NCBI GenBank assembly: GCA_030068145.1
Contig: JAPJBO010000048.1
Coordinates: 248,001 to 312,000 of the forward strand
Source of the DNA: Diplonema papillatum
Lineage: Eukaryota; Euglenozoa; Diplonemea; Diplonemida; Diplonemidae
Reading direction: 5' to 3'
Length of the DNA: 64,000 bases
In this document: in pieces, positions 54,701 through 64,000 of the stretch
How the letters are laid out: each line of letters opens with the position of its first letter
How positions within the stretch are numbered: the first letter of the stretch is position 1
Translations under genes and position numbers: made by a program
Notes under the pieces: generated by a model
Databases searched by the model: none
The model's input: the letters and a program-made list of their open reading frames with translations, nothing else
Told to the model about the DNA's origin: nothing

Positions 54701-55095
54701 CCAATTGGGCAGAATGCAACACCGACGGCTGTTCGGTTTGGCTCTCAACAACTGCGAAACGGGTCTGCATGTCAACCTCAATCTCGCCAGGAGGGGGCCG
54801 CAATGCCCGTCTTGTTAGGGGACTGCCTTAATCGAATGTGCGTTGTGTGTCGGCAGAGAGAGTGAGCAAAACGGCGTGCAGTTGCTTTTGAGAAGATTCT
54901 AACTTGTTCTACTTTTCCTTTTTTGGTTGAGCGCAGGTATGGCCCCGTCTTGTTTGCTTGCTTTTACTGCCGAGTTGGCGGAGGCTAGACAACAAAACAG
55001 AAACTGAGGATGCAAAGGAACATTCCCGGAGTTCGGGTCTTGCACTACATGAGGAAGGCGATAACGGCCATCAGCATCAACTGAGCAGGACCAGT

Positions 55096-55392
55096 GCAAC
55101 GCACACCGCTCCATGCGAGGTGACTGGCTGGCTACAGGCTTTCCTGCAGCTGCCTCGTTGGGGCGGCTTCAGCCTTTCAGCGAGGCGAGGCCCCTTCGCA
55201 GCTGCTCCCGCTCCTGGTGGAGCCCGTGGATCTCCGCGTCGCGCGCAGCGAGCAGGTCTTTGAGGTACCGCACGTACTCCGTCCTCTCCTGCGTCAGCAC
55301 GCGCCGGTGGCTGAAGCTGACGGAGCAGGCCGGGTTCAGCAGCTGCTGCTGGGTGGTCGCCGCGGGCATCATCTCCGACGCGATGAGGAGAC
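55096..55392 (-). pseudogene. Copy of the 3' part of the coiled-coil gene
   Basis: Matches 55564-55862 with about 97% identity, including the stop codon and 3' flank. It begins abruptly at 55392, so it lacks a 5' end. Confidence 0.8.
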
Positions 55393-55638
55393 GATTCCAC
55401 GATTTCGTTGTCAACTAACTTCTTTGAAGGGGAACAGCACTTTGGCACGATTGACGTGCTCTCGAAAAGTACAGAGTTGAAGCATCTCGATAACGTTAAA
55501 GCCCTGCAAACGCAGCCACGATGTGTACGATTGCGCAGTGCTGCGATGCAGCCAGCGCCGCTGGTGCAACGCACACCGCTCCATGCGAGGTGACTGGCTG
55601 TCTACAGGCTTTCCTGCAGCTGCCTCGTTGGGGCGGCT

Positions 55639-55995
55639 TCAGCCTTTCAGCGAGGCGAGGCCCCTTCGCAGCTGCTCCCGCTCCTGGTGGAGCCCGTGGA
55701 TCTCCGCGTCACGCGCGGCCAGCAGGTCTTTGAGGTACCGCACGTACTCCGTCCTCTCCTGCGTCAGCACGCGCCGGTGGCTGAAGCTGCCGGAGCAGGC
55801 CGGGTTCAGCAGCTGCTGCTGGGTGGTCGCCGCGGGCATCATCTCCGCCGCGATGAGGGGCTCGGTGCCCACTGGCATCGTCAGGCGCCGCGGCGGCGGA
55901 GACGCTGGAGGGGACGCGGGGGGTGACGCCACCAGGACCTGAGCGTGCCTCGTCGAGCTGTGTGCGGACGTTTTCTTCTTCGTCGCGTACAAGAC
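55639..55995 (-). CDS. Small coiled-coil protein (3' exon or short gene)
   Basis: The frame ends at the TGA at 55639. The last 45 residues form a clear charged coiled coil (TEYVRYLKDLLAARDAEIHG, LHQEREQLRRGLASLKG), preceded by MMPAATTQQQLLNPAC and a Pro/Ala/Ser-rich stretch. Codon bias is strong back to about 55995 and fades upstream. An ATG at 55878 would give 79 residues, but the open frame continues above it, so an upstream exon is likely. Function not recognised. A copy of its 3' half lies just downstream. Confidence 0.5.
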   Translation of the reverse strand, partial: VLYATKKKTSAHSSTRHAQVLVASPPASPPASPPPRRLTMPVGTEPLIAAEMMPAATTQQQLLNPACSGSFSHRRVLTQERTEYVRYLKDLLAARDAEIHGLHQEREQLRRGLASLKG

Positions 55996-56054
55996 GCCAG
56001 TCGAAGATTCGCCATGGTAGGTTAACCCTTTACGGACGGGGGACATGTATTTAC

Positions 56055-56120
56055 ATAGATGCCCGGGTATACCGGGTATACCCGGGCACGTGATACCGGG
56101 TATATACCGGGTATAACGGC
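56055..56120. repeat. TATACCGGG/CCCGGTATA palindromic repeat
   Basis: Several overlapping CCCGGGTATACCGGGTATAC motifs that can fold on themselves, directly upstream of the coiled-coil segment. Confidence 0.7.
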
Positions 56121-56605
56121 GGGGAATTGTCATGAACTCTCCTTGTCTTTTGCTCGGTTGGTCAGATTTCACCAAATCCTGAGGCACAACACGCATGACA
56201 TCAAAGGGAAAGTGTGAAGCCAATTCAACCTAACAACTAACGAACTTGCGACCGGGATCTCGCCACGGCAGCAAACATTGTTTTGGGAAGATCCTAGTTT
56301 AAAGTTTAGGCAGGACACTACCTCCCATGCATTGATGCTAGCATCAATCAGGAGGATTGTGAGGGAGTTGCAACAAGCATGAATAACGAGCAGTTTGCTG
56401 GAGTGGAGACGGTGCTACTGCGGCGGGCTCAGTCGATTCGTCGGCGAAGAGAAAGATAGCACGGCAGAGACTTTCGAAATGCGGGGCATACCGAGGGCTG
56501 CCGCTGTCGGGTTTCTTCGACACCATCGAGAGCGAAGAGCGCCTGATGAAGGCGTCTCGTAGCCGCCTGTGTGTATATGTTGTTGTTGGTATTGCACGGT
56601 GTTCA

Positions 56606-57475
56606 TAAAACGCCTGCAAAATGTGTCGCCAAACCGCCGGGACCCTAAAAGGACCCTGAAAGGACCCTAAAAGGACCCTGAAAGGACCCTAAAAGGACCC
56701 TAAAAGTACCCTAAAAGGACCCTAAAAGGACCCTAAAAGGACCCTAAAAGGACCCTAAAAGGACCCTAAAAGGACCCTAAAAGGACCCTAAAAGGACCCT
56801 AAAAGGACCCTAAAAGGACCCTAAAAGGACCCTAAAAGGACCCTAAAAGGACCCTAAAAGGACCCTAAAAGGACCCTAAAAGGACCCTAAAAGGACCCTA
56901 AAAGGACCCTAAAAGGACCCTAAAAGGACCCTAAAAGGACCCTAAAAGGACCCTAAAAGGACCCTAAAAGGACCCTAAAAGGACCCTAAAAGGACCCTAA
57001 AAGGACCCTAAAAGGACCCTAAAAGGACCCTAAAAGGACCCTAAAAGGACCCTAAAAGGACCCTAAAAGGACCCTAAAAGGACCCTAAAAGGACCCTAAA
57101 AGGACCCTAAAAGGACCCTAAAAGGACCCTAAAAGGACCCTAAAAGGACCCTAAAAGGACCCTAAAAGGGCCCTAAAAGGACCCTAAAAGGACCCTAAAA
57201 GGACCCTAAAAGGACCCTAAAAGGACCCTAAAAGGACCCTAAAAGGACCCTAAAAGGACCCTAAAAGGACCCTAAAAGGACCCTAAAAGGACCCTAAAAG
57301 GACCCTAAAAGGACCCCTACTTTTCCAAAAAAAGGGGGGCCCCCAGCAGCCCAAAACTAGAAACCTACCACTTGGGTGGCCCTAGAATGCTCGGGAAATC
57401 CAAAATAACTGGTCGGATGCTCGTTTAGGCTGAAATAATGACTGCAGAATGCAAAAACAAGACGTGAGGTCCAGC
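56606..57475 (+). mobile_element. CCCTAAAAGGA-type element, full copy with expanded array
   Basis: Head with AAAATGTGTCGCCAAACCGC, array, then tail with GGGGGGCCCCCAGCAGCCC through ATGCAAAAACAAGAC. The head matches 13300-13340. The tail matches 13395-13475 and 54145-54290. Copies differ mainly in array length. Confidence 0.85.
56640..57316 (+). repeat. 11-bp array (CCCTAAAAGGA)n, ~61 units
   Basis: Reads TTTTAGGGTCC on the minus strand, i.e. a Chlamydomonas-type telomere octamer plus TCC. The first few units are variable (CCCTGAAA, AGTACCC); the rest are nearly perfect, with one GGGCCC variant at 57168. Confidence 0.98.
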
Positions 57476-57489
57476 CTAGGAGGCTAGAG

Positions 57490-57610
57490 GTAAAGAGGGT
57501 GTGCCCGTGTCACACCCGAAAGCGGGTGTGCCACAACCAAAAACGCGTGTAAATCCACACCCGAAAAGAGGGTGTGACACCCGCTTTTTAACTCCAGCTT
57601 CAACTCTTAC
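57490..57610 (+). repeat. GGGTGTG hairpin repeat
   Basis: CACACCCGAAAGCGGGTGTG and related arms. The same family occurs near 20480-20600 and 23400-23500, each followed by an AACTCCAGCTTC-type motif. Confidence 0.6.
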
Positions 57611-58357
57611 AGTATCACTGCGGGAATGTCGTCAAGCCACCCAAGAACCAGGTGGTTGGGGGTGTCGTTGGACGGGAAGAAAAAGTCCCCTGGACGGGTA
57701 TTTTCATCTTGCCGCTACGCAATGTAAGTGATAGGTTTACCCTGGATGGTTTGATTCCTCTTCGTTCTTTTTTGCAGTCATGTCACCAAGATGTATCCCG
57801 CAGACCTTTACGTCTGCGAACACAGAAGGCGCAGACAGACCAGTAAGCAGAATTCCAGCTTCTGAGGCTGGACTTCACCCGTGTGTGACTTGGCCAGTCG
57901 GTTCTGAGTCGCCGACACACTGCTTCCGGGTGCTGTGACTCCTCTCAAAAGTGGGGGTTGCGTTGCGTGAAGTTCGCGTGACCCGCCAGGAAATCTGTGG
58001 AAGTCTGCCGCTGCAGCACCGGTACTACTGAGCTCGCAAACGCTCGAACGCAGCGAGGAACCGAGCCAGTGACCATTTTTTGTTGGTTCGTGCGAAATGA
58101 AGAGAAAAATATTTTTCGGATTTTTGGCACAAATAGCATAGCCGTCAATGCACTCACCAATGACTTTTTTGGTCGCGCGAGGAACCACCACGCGCTTGAC
58201 TACAGGTCACGGCAGTGAAGACAGTGCTCGGGAAAGCTTAGACCCAGACAGGAGTACTGCAGTGCCGCACGTTAAGGCCGCACGATGAAACAGACGTCTT
58301 GAGCCAAACGCCGGATGGTGAAGCCGATAGCCTCCTTGCGTTTCCCGAAGGCCCCCC
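57611..58357. other. No gene recognised
   Basis: Short frames only, without domains or codon bias. Confidence 0.45.
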
Positions 58358-58367
58358 TGAAAAATGA

Positions 58368-58741
58368 GAGAGAGAGAGAGACGAGTTAGAGTGCAGGGAC
58401 CATCTCTCCGAGGAGTATCCGGTCGCCCCACTACTATCCCGTACTACTACGGCGGGCGCAAGTCGTTGCGCCGTGGGCGCGGAGCGAGCCGTGGCCCTGT
58501 CAAAGATGATTGTTGCACCGATGGTGGCGCAGCCGGGGGCGTTCTGACTGGCGGCGAGACCGCCTGGCAGGCGTGTGTTGACACGTTGTTTCGCGGGCTC
58601 TCCTCCTTTTGGCAATAGCCCGCCCTATGGCGGCGGCTAGCATCTTGACAGAGAATCTCAACTCCCACTGAACATAGGGTACGTCGTGCGGATATTCAGG
58701 CACGGCATCGTTCCAGCTGTTACGGGCGCAAATTGTTTCCA
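58368..58741 (-). mobile_element. Recent 5'-truncated LINE insertion
   Basis: 374 bases nearly identical to the 3' end of the 24.7-27.0 kb LINE (24780-25160), including the (TC)n tail. It is flanked by the direct repeat TGAAAAATGA (58358-58367 and 58742-58751). Only two or three differences from the larger copy are visible. Confidence 0.92.
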
Positions 58742-58929
58742 TGAAAAATGATTTGCTGCAATGCCCCTCCTTCGGAACCACTGCATTTCCAGATTGGTCT
58801 TGACGACACTTCTGCATCGCTGCCGCTATTGCTGCTGCCCTTCTCGTTTGTCTTTTACGCGCATATACCGCGGGTCGGTAATTCCTTTGACAAACACGGG
58901 CATCGACAACCTTCTCTCGACACGTATCT

Positions 58930-59345
58930 CCCAAGGGTTCTCCCATGAGTGTTTGATGGGTAGCAACACCAGCCATGGAATTTACCCGTGGTTCCAGGGG
59001 ATGAGAGCAAATGCAATAAAACACTGGCTAAGGCAGTGATAACCGCTACTTTCGGAAGCACTGACCATCGATGACGTTCTCTGGAGCAAAGGACGATATC
59101 TCCCACGGGTTCTCCCATGGGGTAGCAACACCAGCCATGGAATTTACCCGTGGCTTCAGAGGATGAGAGCTAACGTCAGAAGAATGATGCAATTAGAAGA
59201 CGCCAAGGCAGTAGCCCAGCTGCATGCAGAGGTACTGACCATCGACGGCTTCTCTTTATTCAAACGAGGATATCTCCCACAGGTTCTCCCATGAGTGTTT
59301 GATGGGAAGCAACACCAGCCATGGAATTTACCCGTGGTTGGAGAG
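58930..59345 (+). repeat. ~175-bp tandem repeat, 2.5 units
   Basis: AGCAACACCAGCCATGGAAT starts near 58961, 59126 and 59308. Each is followed by TTTACCCGTGG and preceded by GGTTCTCCCATG. Related inverted units lie at 32460-32760. Confidence 0.85.
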
Positions 59346-59739
59346 GATAAGAGGGGCACCACCCAAGAAAGGCTTGGCACAAAAAGCAAAGACAGGAAGT
59401 GGCATACTTCGGATCGAAGGATCCCTGCGGAAGACCCATCGAGGCCGTAGGTGACGCGTCGGCTGACAAAGAGCTACGCCGGTAGGGGTTGTGAGATTCC
59501 TCCGTGCGGCTTCGCGATCTGCAGGTGGGGAAATGTGTGAGTTTCTCACACGGGGGGCCCGTTCTTGTCTTATGCATACCAGTCTCTTTCATTTGCCACT
59601 CTTTGCTTTAGTTCATGCGTGGTTGACCATCATATTACCAACAGGGGGGGTAGTGATCCTCTAGAGGTTCCAGGAGGGGAGGGCTCCCTTTCCTATATTG
59701 GGCATGACCCCTTTTCCCGATAGTAGTTTTGAACTTGAT

Positions 59740-60150
59740 ATGCAGCAACAATCTGTGACGATAGACTGCACACGTCGCTACAGACTACCTCTTTGCACGC
59801 GTCGTGTCCTGCTTCGGTCGCTTCTTGTCCCTGTTGTCACTGTTTGTCTCCGGTGCGCGCTTCACGTCCACCGTGGTGTCTGACGAGCTCGAGGAATCGC
59901 CAGACGATTCGGCGCATTCCTTTTCTCCCTCGCAGGTTGTCTCCGCGGCCGAAATCTCGACTCCTCTACGTTCCTTGCCTTAGCCTTCTCGTCTTCGCGG
60001 TAGTAGTATGTGTCGTCTGCCGAAGCAGCCGGAGACAGCAGGCCCAGGGGGCAAGTCTTGCTTTACTTTTCTCGTCTTCATGGAGACCCGCCCCCAGGCA
60101 ATCCCGACGGTCCAATCAAGGTCGCGAAAGGGTTGTGCCCTATAGTAGTG
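59740..60150 (+). repeat. Dispersed repeat with 230-base internal insertion
   Basis: The ends match 43490-43690 (AGCAACAATCTGTGACGATA; GTCTGCCGAAGCAGCCGGAG). The middle (59772-59998) is absent from that copy. The insertion starts CACGTCGC and ends near GCGG, with no clear inverted repeats. Confidence 0.65.
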
Positions 60151-60544
60151 ATGGCCACATGGGGGACCAAAAAAAAACGAACGAGGAAGGTGGGACTGAC
60201 ATTCTTCGATCCTGCTGGGTTCGGGAACGAGAGAGGAACTTACGAGTGGGGCGTTGCGTCGCTTGCAAGTTTGCAGCGACCGTCAGCCACCACCCCATCG
60301 CCAGTTAAAAAGGCCCTGATTGCTTGTGCGACCTCCTGTACCAGTGCAGGGGAAACTAGTTGTGACGGGATCGCACGTGATGGGGGATCAGCTGGGTTCT
60401 CCCCAGACTTCACCCAGCTTATCGACCGCGAACGAGTTTGGCTGAAGCCCCGCCTCATCCCAAACTCTCCGGGTGTTGGTTCGAAGCCTTCTTCTGAGCA
60501 TAGAACCCCGTTTCTTGATCTCGGGGTCCCTGTTGCGGTACAGA

Positions 60545-60640
60545 GGCATAATCCAGTTTGTCGCGACAAAGTGGATTACAGGTGGGATGATAATCCACTA
60601 ATAATCCACTTTGTCGCATTTGATAATCCACTTTAACGGG
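60545..60640. repeat. AATCCACTTTGTCGC palindrome
   Basis: AATCCAGTTTGTCGCGACAA and several complementary GATAATCCACTTTGTCGC arms form a short foldback, possibly one end of a DNA element extending right. Confidence 0.55.
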
Positions 60641-63250
60641 CACGAAAGGTGTAAGTCCCTACAAAGAAGATTCTCCACAGGGAAAGTGACTATTTTGCGC
60701 TGCTTAGGCTCGTTGAAACCATCAACAGCATCGTACAGCACGCTGCCATCCGATACTTTTTGATGTAGACAAGCAAGCTTGGTATCATGAAAGAAACAGA
60801 CCGCCAACCGTGCTTGGCGGACCCACACGGCGTGGGTGTGCAGAGCAACACTTGGCGGTGTGCCTGAGGGACAGCAGTGTCTACATTGTGGTTGCTGCCC
60901 CGGGGGCCATAGGCTGCTCCGCCCGGTTTTCAAAAGCTGACCAAAGCGCTGAGAGCTCGACCTGACGTACGAGGAATCGTCGAAGGACAGTCGAAACGGC
61001 TGTCGACGCCGTACTAAGAGAAGCCCAGCTCTTTCTGGTATGCCGCTCATTCTCACGCTCGTCGTCACTTCGCTCTCATCCCCAAGAGTTCGAGCCTACA
61101 CTCGACAGTGGACCGCCCCGAAGATCCAACCACAAGCTGTGAAAAATTAGTGTGGTACTCATTTGCATGCAATTGACTCCGCACTAACGTAACAAGAAGA
61201 CGAAATTCTGTGATTTTCTTTTGAGCTAGAATGCTATCAAAATATTTTTTCGTGGCTATAAGTCCTGGATTTACAAAGATCTTTGCATGTTTCCACATGT
61301 TTCTTTTCAAAATTAACTACTTTTTTACTGGTGTGGTCCATATGGTATAGGCGAAATAAATTGCGCATTCTTTTTGTGCAATATTTTATTCGAAAATATT
61401 CCTGGTCACCATCTGGACCGAGAGTCGTGCAGAAACGCGCTGTTTTGTGCGGATTTCGTACGCAAACCCGATGATCCGGTAGCCAACGAGCTGAAAGTGC
61501 CAATAACGACATGTTAGGGTTGGCTGACCGGAAGAATTTGGTCGTAGACCCGGCGGATAAACCGGGCAAACCTTAATCTTGCCCCGTCTGTGGAGTTGCC
61601 GTAGGCCGCTACAGCCGCAAGTCGCACACTTCGCTCTTTGCGGAGAAGAAGTCATTCACTTCGGCCGTGTGTGTCTCCGCTGGCTTTTGTGTCCTTTCGT
61701 CTTTGCACGCTGCTGCTGTTGTAATCCGCTGAAGTCGGCTCTGGGTGGTAAGGAGGCGCACCACTCGTCGTAAACCACCGTATCGCTCGGCAGTCAGCCC
61801 CGTTTCTCACACCAGTTTCTCAAAATCGGGCGAGGGCAACTGCTGCACTGCCAGGTAGACCGATGCAGTGGCGGCCACTCCAACGTGCTTGATGGCATGT
61901 CAGCCGCGTGAGTCGTGCTTCTTACCTGGCGGCGTTTTTGACTGTCGTCGTCGGCTTGTCGTTTGTCGGGTTTGCGTCTACGCCGGGCTGCAGGCAAGGT
62001 CAGCGCGAAAGCATTGCCTTTCGGCTTGTGTTTGCTGCCCTTCGGGCGACCTCGTTTGCGCTTTGGCGCTGGCTTCTTTTCGGACGATTTTCTGTCTTCG
62101 CTGGTCTCTCGGCTTCGGGCTCTTCGTTGTCAGACTCGGTCGTTGTTGCGACCGAGTCAGACGACTCAGACGAGGCGTCAGAATCGACCAGCTTTCTCTT
62201 GACCAACATTTTCCCGTTCTGGAAGAATCCGCAAATAACGCTAATAAGAAGGAACCCAGCATGTGGATAAGTGTTGGCAGTCGTGTTTTCACACTCATGC
62301 AAACTAGACCGCCATCGACCAACCTCTTGTCGACCACACTCGGTGCGAAGATGCCCTGTTCTTGGTGAACGTGCTCTAAACGCGGACAATTGCTGTTTCT
62401 ACGGCATGGCACAGCCTTTGTTGTGCACGAAGGCGAAGCAAACATGGACCCAGCTATGCGTACATTCTCCAACCTGTGACAGCCTACAAGCAAAAGCACT
62501 TAGTCAAAGTCGAACCTAACTACGTGACCTTGGCCCAAACGCTTGTCACTAAGGGCGTTGCGACGGTGAAAGCAGACCCCGCACGCTCCTGGCGGGCAGG
62601 AATCACCATTTGCCAAAGCCACTCTTTGCATGCGGGACACTCTTCGTACTGATCCGGACATGTTGATCCAACTCTGCCTCGTCCTGTGCCTTGGCCCAGG
62701 CGCACATTTCAAGAATTCATTGAACCTGTTGCAGAGCGTCAGCAGCGACTTGATCAGCTTAGCTTGAGAAGCTTGAGAGGGTGGAGGACAGCAGTAGCCT
62801 GACACGGCTACGTCGTGAAGGGAAAGGAAAAAAAGATGCTTGACGCCCGCGGCTAGTCAACACGGGCCTGTCACGGGGCGGAGTCTGGGGAAGTCGTTTC
62901 TGCAGGCGCCTCCGGTGGGGCCGGGGTTGAAGCCGTTGCTGCTGGTGGTGTGGTGCCTGGGGGAGTGGTTGCTGGCGCTTCCCTTCGCGGTATTTTTTAA
63001 ATGCCTCGGAGGCGAGCAAGGCGGTCAACTTGCTTTGTCGGTCGTCCTGCACGGGTGCCTTGCGTTTTGTCTTGTTTTTGGACTTGAGTCCCGCAAGGAC
63101 TTCGTCGAACTTTGATTTTACCGACTGAGGCACGTTCTGCCTCAGAGTCGGGCACTTGACGAAATGAGGGACAAAGTTCTGTGACCTTGTCAGCTTCCCT
63201 GCGTGCGGCTTGATGGAAAGCCGGCAAAGACACCTGACATTTTATTTTTT
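60641..63250 (-). pseudogene. Unresolved region with scattered minus-strand coding-like pieces
   Basis: Several short minus-strand stretches look protein-like but lie in different frames. Examples are LVDSDASSESSDSVATTTES followed by a Lys/Arg-rich segment (near 62060-62215), CPDQYEECPACKEWLWQM (a possible zinc site, near 62660), VKSKFDEVLAGLKSKNKTKR (near 63080) and VSDGSVLYDAVDGFNEPKQR (near 60730). They could be exons of one gene, or a decayed transposase with an acidic N-terminus and Cys motifs. I could not join them with convincing splice sites. Confidence 0.3.
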
Positions 63251-64000
63251 AGTCGTATAAGATCGAAGATCTTAGAAGATTAATACTATTCCGACGAGAA
63301 CTAACACTTGTACAAAGGTTATTACCCCGACGCTCCCGAGAAAAACACCGTAATTTTACCCCTCGCGTCGGAAGAAGTTCGTGGCATACACACGAGAATC
63401 TCTGCATGACCTTTCTACGTTTGTTACGCACCATCAATCTGGCATCACGCAGCAGCAAGGACGAGAGCAGCGAGTACGGAGCAGCGAGACGGGCGAGGAG
63501 GAGAGTATTAAGTCGTATAAGATCGAAGATCTTAGAAGATTTATACTATTCCGACGAGAACTAATACTTGTACAAAGGTTATTACTCCGTCGCTCCCGAG
63601 AAAAACACCGTAATTTTACCCTTCGCGTCGGAAGAAGTTCGTGGCATAGACACGAGAATCTCTGCATGACCTTTCTACGTTTGTTACGCACCATCAATCT
63701 GGCATCACGCAGCAGCAAGGACGAGAGCAGCGAGTACGGAGCAGCGAGAAGGGCGAGGAGGAGAGTATTAAGTCGTATAAGATCGAAGATCTTAGAAGAT
63801 TTATACTATTCCGACGAGAACTAATACTTGTACAAAGGTTATTACTCCGTCGCTCCCGAGAAAAACACCGTAATTTTACCCTTCGCGTCGGAAGAAGTTC
63901 GTGGCATAGACACGAGAATCTCTGCATGACCTTTCTACGTTTGTTACGCACCATCAATCTGGCATCACGCAGCAGCAAGGACGAGAGCAGCGAGTACGGA
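63251..64000 (+). repeat. 260-bp tandem repeat running off the window
   Basis: Units start at 63251, 63511 and 63771, each with AGTCGTATAAGATCGAAGAT. The last is cut by the window edge. Units 2 and 3 are almost identical; unit 1 is slightly diverged. Reading frames in it follow the repeat and are not supported as genes. Confidence 0.95.

Noticed and set aside
56640-57316. Chromosome end or fusion site
   Set aside because: The array sits between constant head and tail sequences shared with two other loci, so it belongs to an element. The unit is also not a plain telomere repeat.

Overview
The window looks like nuclear DNA of a GC-rich microbial eukaryote (protist or alga). This rests on GT-AG introns, eukaryote-only proteins (eIF5B, a condensin II D3-like HEAT protein, an MTFP1-like mitochondrial fission protein), eukaryotic-type 28S rRNA fragments, and several eukaryotic transposon classes (DIRS-type, LINE, a hAT-like MITE). 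I cannot name the lineage. Much of the window is repeats. All five host genes that I can defend read on the minus strand.

Layout. 1-3.7 kb: SINE-like repeat, 10-bp minisatellite, a duplicated ~1 kb block and a plus-strand exon fragment. 3.7-7.1 kb: a minus-strand gene followed upstream by about six tandem copies of its 5' end, each fused to a short rRNA-like segment. 7.4-13.5 kb: 89-bp and 341-bp tandem repeats, an LSU rRNA fragment and repeat remnants. 13.9-18.1 kb: intronless condensin II D3-like gene with truncated copies of its 5' end and leader upstream (to 19.2 kb). 19-24.7 kb: mostly repeat and foldback DNA. 24.7-27.0 kb: 5'-truncated, frameshifted LINE. 27.2-29.3 kb: a plus-strand reverse transcriptase/RNase H element with a textbook -1 frameshift module.

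29.5-44.85 kb is one gene, eIF5B, in three exons (829 codons). Its first intron is 11.6 kb. It holds a complete DIRS/PAT-like retrotransposon with split direct repeats (34.13-41.09 kb), a seven-unit 189-bp satellite and several foldback sequences. Its second intron holds a 260-bp hAT-like MITE whose empty site survives in a paralogous repeat at 19.4 kb. Upstream of eIF5B lie a 1.1-kb minisatellite and two truncated copies of its first ~59 codons.

49-54.4 kb: an EF-hand/MTFP1 gene surrounded by partial copies of itself on both sides. One copy is interrupted by a small mobile element. Another copy of that element, at 56.6-57.5 kb, carries about 60 tandem TTTTAGGGTCC units. 54.4 kb: second LSU rRNA fragment. 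55-56 kb: a duplicated coiled-coil coding segment. 57.5-64 kb: repeat DNA, a recent LINE insertion with a 10-bp target duplication, unresolved fragments, and a 260-bp tandem repeat running off the window end.

The recurring theme is local duplication of gene ends, mostly promoter plus 5' coding sequence, placed upstream in the same orientation and often next to rRNA-like sequence.
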